Shown: in pieces, positions 12,585-13,765 of the stretch
Position numbering within the stretch: the stretch's first letter is position 1
Layout: each line of letters starts with the position of its first letter
Assembly: GCA_028290305.1 (NCBI GenBank)
Contig: JAQGKC010000235.1
Location: forward strand, 1 to 13,765
Direction of reading: 5' to 3'
Source of the DNA: Bradyrhizobium sp.
GTDB lineage: Bacteria > Pseudomonadota > Alphaproteobacteria > Rhizobiales > Xanthobacteraceae
Length of the DNA: 13,765 nucleotides
Notes under the pieces: model-generated
Told to the model about the DNA's origin: nothing
Seen by the model: the letters and a program-made list of their open reading frames with translations, nothing else
Database searches by the model: none
Position numbers and translations under genes: made by a program

Positions 12585-13151
12585 TTGCAGCTTGCGCTAT
12601 TCGCTGATCCGTCTCGCACTCCCGAAGGCCTGCGTTATGCCGCCGAATTCATTTCGCCGGCGACCGAACGGGATTTGGTCGAATGCGTCGCAGCTCTTCC
12701 GCTGCAACCCTTTCAGTTCGGCCAATATGAGGGCAAGCGGCGCGTGGCGTCGTTCGGCTTTCGCTACGACTACACCCTGCTCCGTCTACAGGAGGCCGAT
12801 CCAATCCCGCCATGGCTCACTCCGCTGATCGAACGCGTCGAAGGATTCGGCGGTCCAGGCACCAAAATCGCTCAGATCCTTTGTACCAAGTACGACACCG
12901 GCGTCGGCATCAGCTGGCACCGCGATAAACCGTACTTCGACCGGATATTTGGGCTATCGCTGGGCTCGCCCTGCAAGTTCCGTTTTCAGCGAGTCGCGGG
13001 TGAAAAATGGGAGCGCTTCACGCTCGATGCGGCTCCGCGGTCGATCTACATGATGGCGGGTGCCGCCCGACAGGACTGGGAGCACAGTATTCCGGCCGTG
13101 GAGGCTCCGCGACATTCGATCACCTTTCGGACCATGGTGGATCGACCCTGA
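12585..13151 (+). CDS. AlkB-like Fe(II)/2-oxoglutarate dioxygenase
   Basis: A 188-residue protein with the AlkB-type double-stranded beta-helix. Iron ligands are seen as H112-R-D114 (GISWHRDKPYFD) and H167 (WEHSIPA). The 2-oxoglutarate-binding Arg pair is R176 and R182 (RHSITFRTM). The loop FGFRYDYTLLR and IAQILCTKYDTGVG are typical of small bacterial AlkB relatives. Such enzymes remove methyl groups from alkylated DNA or RNA bases by oxidation. The TTG start at 12585 gives MQLALF, with GAAGGA about 8 bases upstream; no suitable ATG exists in frame near it. It is divergent from the SDR gene across 131 bases. No EcfG-like site faces it. Confidence 0.9.
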   Translation: MQLALFADPSRTPEGLRYAAEFISPATERDLVECVAALPLQPFQFGQYEGKRRVASFGFRYDYTLLRLQEADPIPPWLTPLIERVEGFGGPGTKIAQILCTKYDTGVGISWHRDKPYFDRIFGLSLGSPCKFRFQRVAGEKWERFTLDAAPRSIYMMAGAARQDWEHSIPAVEAPRHSITFRTMVDRP

Positions 13152-13295
13152 CCATCGAACGCCACGCCTGATATACTTCGGTCGATTCAGCCTTTCGGAA
13201 ACCCATGACACGACCAACCGGCAGTGCCGATCTACATGTGTGTACCGAAAACCCTATCGGGTTGATGACGTGACGGAATCACCTAAGCTAGGGGA

Positions 13296-13765
13296 ATGAT
13301 CGGGCTACTGTGTTTCGTCCTGGGGATTTTGGCCTCGCCATTCAAGTCGAAGATCCGGCTTGCGGCTGAGAATGCGGCGCTCCGACATCAGTTGATTGTT
13401 TTGCGGCGCAAGTTGCGTGGCCGCGTCCAACTCGCAAACAGTGATCGCTGGTTCCTCGTCCAGCTATATCGCTGGTTTCCATCAATCCTAAAGGTCCTCA
13501 CGATCATCCGTCCCGAGACCCTTGTGCGTTGGCATCGGGCTGGTTTTCGCAGCTACTGGCGCTGGAAGTCACGATCATTGGGAGGGCGGCCGCAGATCGA
13601 CGCGGATCTGCGCGCGCTGATCCGGCGGATGAGCATCGAAAATCCGCTTTGGGGCGCGCCACGCATTCACGGAGAACTCCTCAAGCTCGGGTTTGAGGTG
13701 GCCCAATCCAGCGTCGCCAAGTACATGGTCAAGCGCCGTGGACCGCCAAGCCAGGAATGGCGAAC
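13296..13765 (+). CDS. Integrase/transposase of an insertion sequence (partial, runs off right edge)
   Basis: The ATG at 13296 opens a frame that stays open to the edge (156 codons). It reads AAENAALRHQLIVLRRKLRG, then IRPETLVRWHRAGFRSYWRW, then IRRMSIENPLWGAPRIHGEL and VAQSSVAKYMVKRRGPPSQE. This is the N-terminal DNA-binding half of a rve-type integrase common in Bradyrhizobium-like genomes. The catalytic DDE core would lie beyond the window. A short palindrome, AACCC-TATC-GGGTT (13250-13263), lies just upstream. The left end of the element is probably between 13151 and 13296, but no terminal repeat can be defined without its other end. Confidence 0.85.
   Translation, partial: MIGLLCFVLGILASPFKSKIRLAAENAALRHQLIVLRRKLRGRVQLANSDRWFLVQLYRWFPSILKVLTIIRPETLVRWHRAGFRSYWRWKSRSLGGRPQIDADLRALIRRMSIENPLWGAPRIHGELLKLGFEVAQSSVAKYMVKRRGPPSQEWR

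Noticed and set aside
13250..13263. AACCC-TATC-GGGTT palindrome as the terminal inverted repeat of the insertion element
   Set aside because: It is internally symmetric and short; a terminal repeat needs a partner at the other end, which is outside the window.

Overview
The window looks like chromosome from an alphaproteobacterium of the Bradyrhizobium/Rhodopseudomonas type. This is inferred from the high G+C content, codon choice, the kinds of hypothetical proteins present, the transposase type at the right edge, and promoter-like sites resembling the alphaproteobacterial general-stress sigma factor EcfG (GGAAC, then 18-19 bases, then TT). No rRNA, tRNA or CRISPR array was seen.

Layout. Left edge to 2324 (minus): a truncated class III nucleotide cyclase with a double zinc ribbon, an AAA-type ATPase and a helical-repeat region. 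2427-2846 (minus): a two-CBS-domain protein. 2871-3188 (minus): a doubtful Cys-containing small ORF. 3274-3510 (minus): a small ElaB/YqjD-like protein whose membrane anchor lies in another frame. 3911-5958 (minus): a tight four-gene operon in the order PAP2 phosphatase, YjlB-like cupin, and two small membrane proteins of DUF3147 type, with every junction overlapping. 6234-7502 (plus): a manganese catalase fused to a YciF/DUF892 domain. 7724-7870 (plus): a 48-residue charged protein. 8002-8187 (minus): a small hypothetical ORF. 8276-8824 (minus): a secreted DUF4142 protein. 9164-9573 (plus): a frameshifted hypothetical gene. 9741-11603 (plus): a thiamine-diphosphate (pyruvate-oxidase-like) enzyme with a shifted C-terminus. 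11596-12453 (minus): a short-chain dehydrogenase. 12585-13151 (plus): an AlkB-like dioxygenase. 13296 to the right edge (plus): a truncated integrase-type transposase.

The common theme is stress defence. Five genes (ElaB-like, Mn-catalase fusion, DUF4142, pyruvate-oxidase-like, SDR) each carry a GGAAC-N18/19-TT site 24-37 bases upstream of the start codon. They therefore look like one EcfG regulon cluster spread over both strands. Peroxide removal (Mn catalase/YciF), alkylation repair (AlkB), envelope functions (PAP2, DUF4142, DUF3147) and redox enzymes (POX, SDR) fit that reading.

Three genes carry an apparent one-base indel, each with a recognisable C-terminus continuing in another frame. 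All three lie in or beside short homopolymers. They may be sequencing or assembly errors, or real decay of accessory genes; this cannot be decided from the sequence alone.
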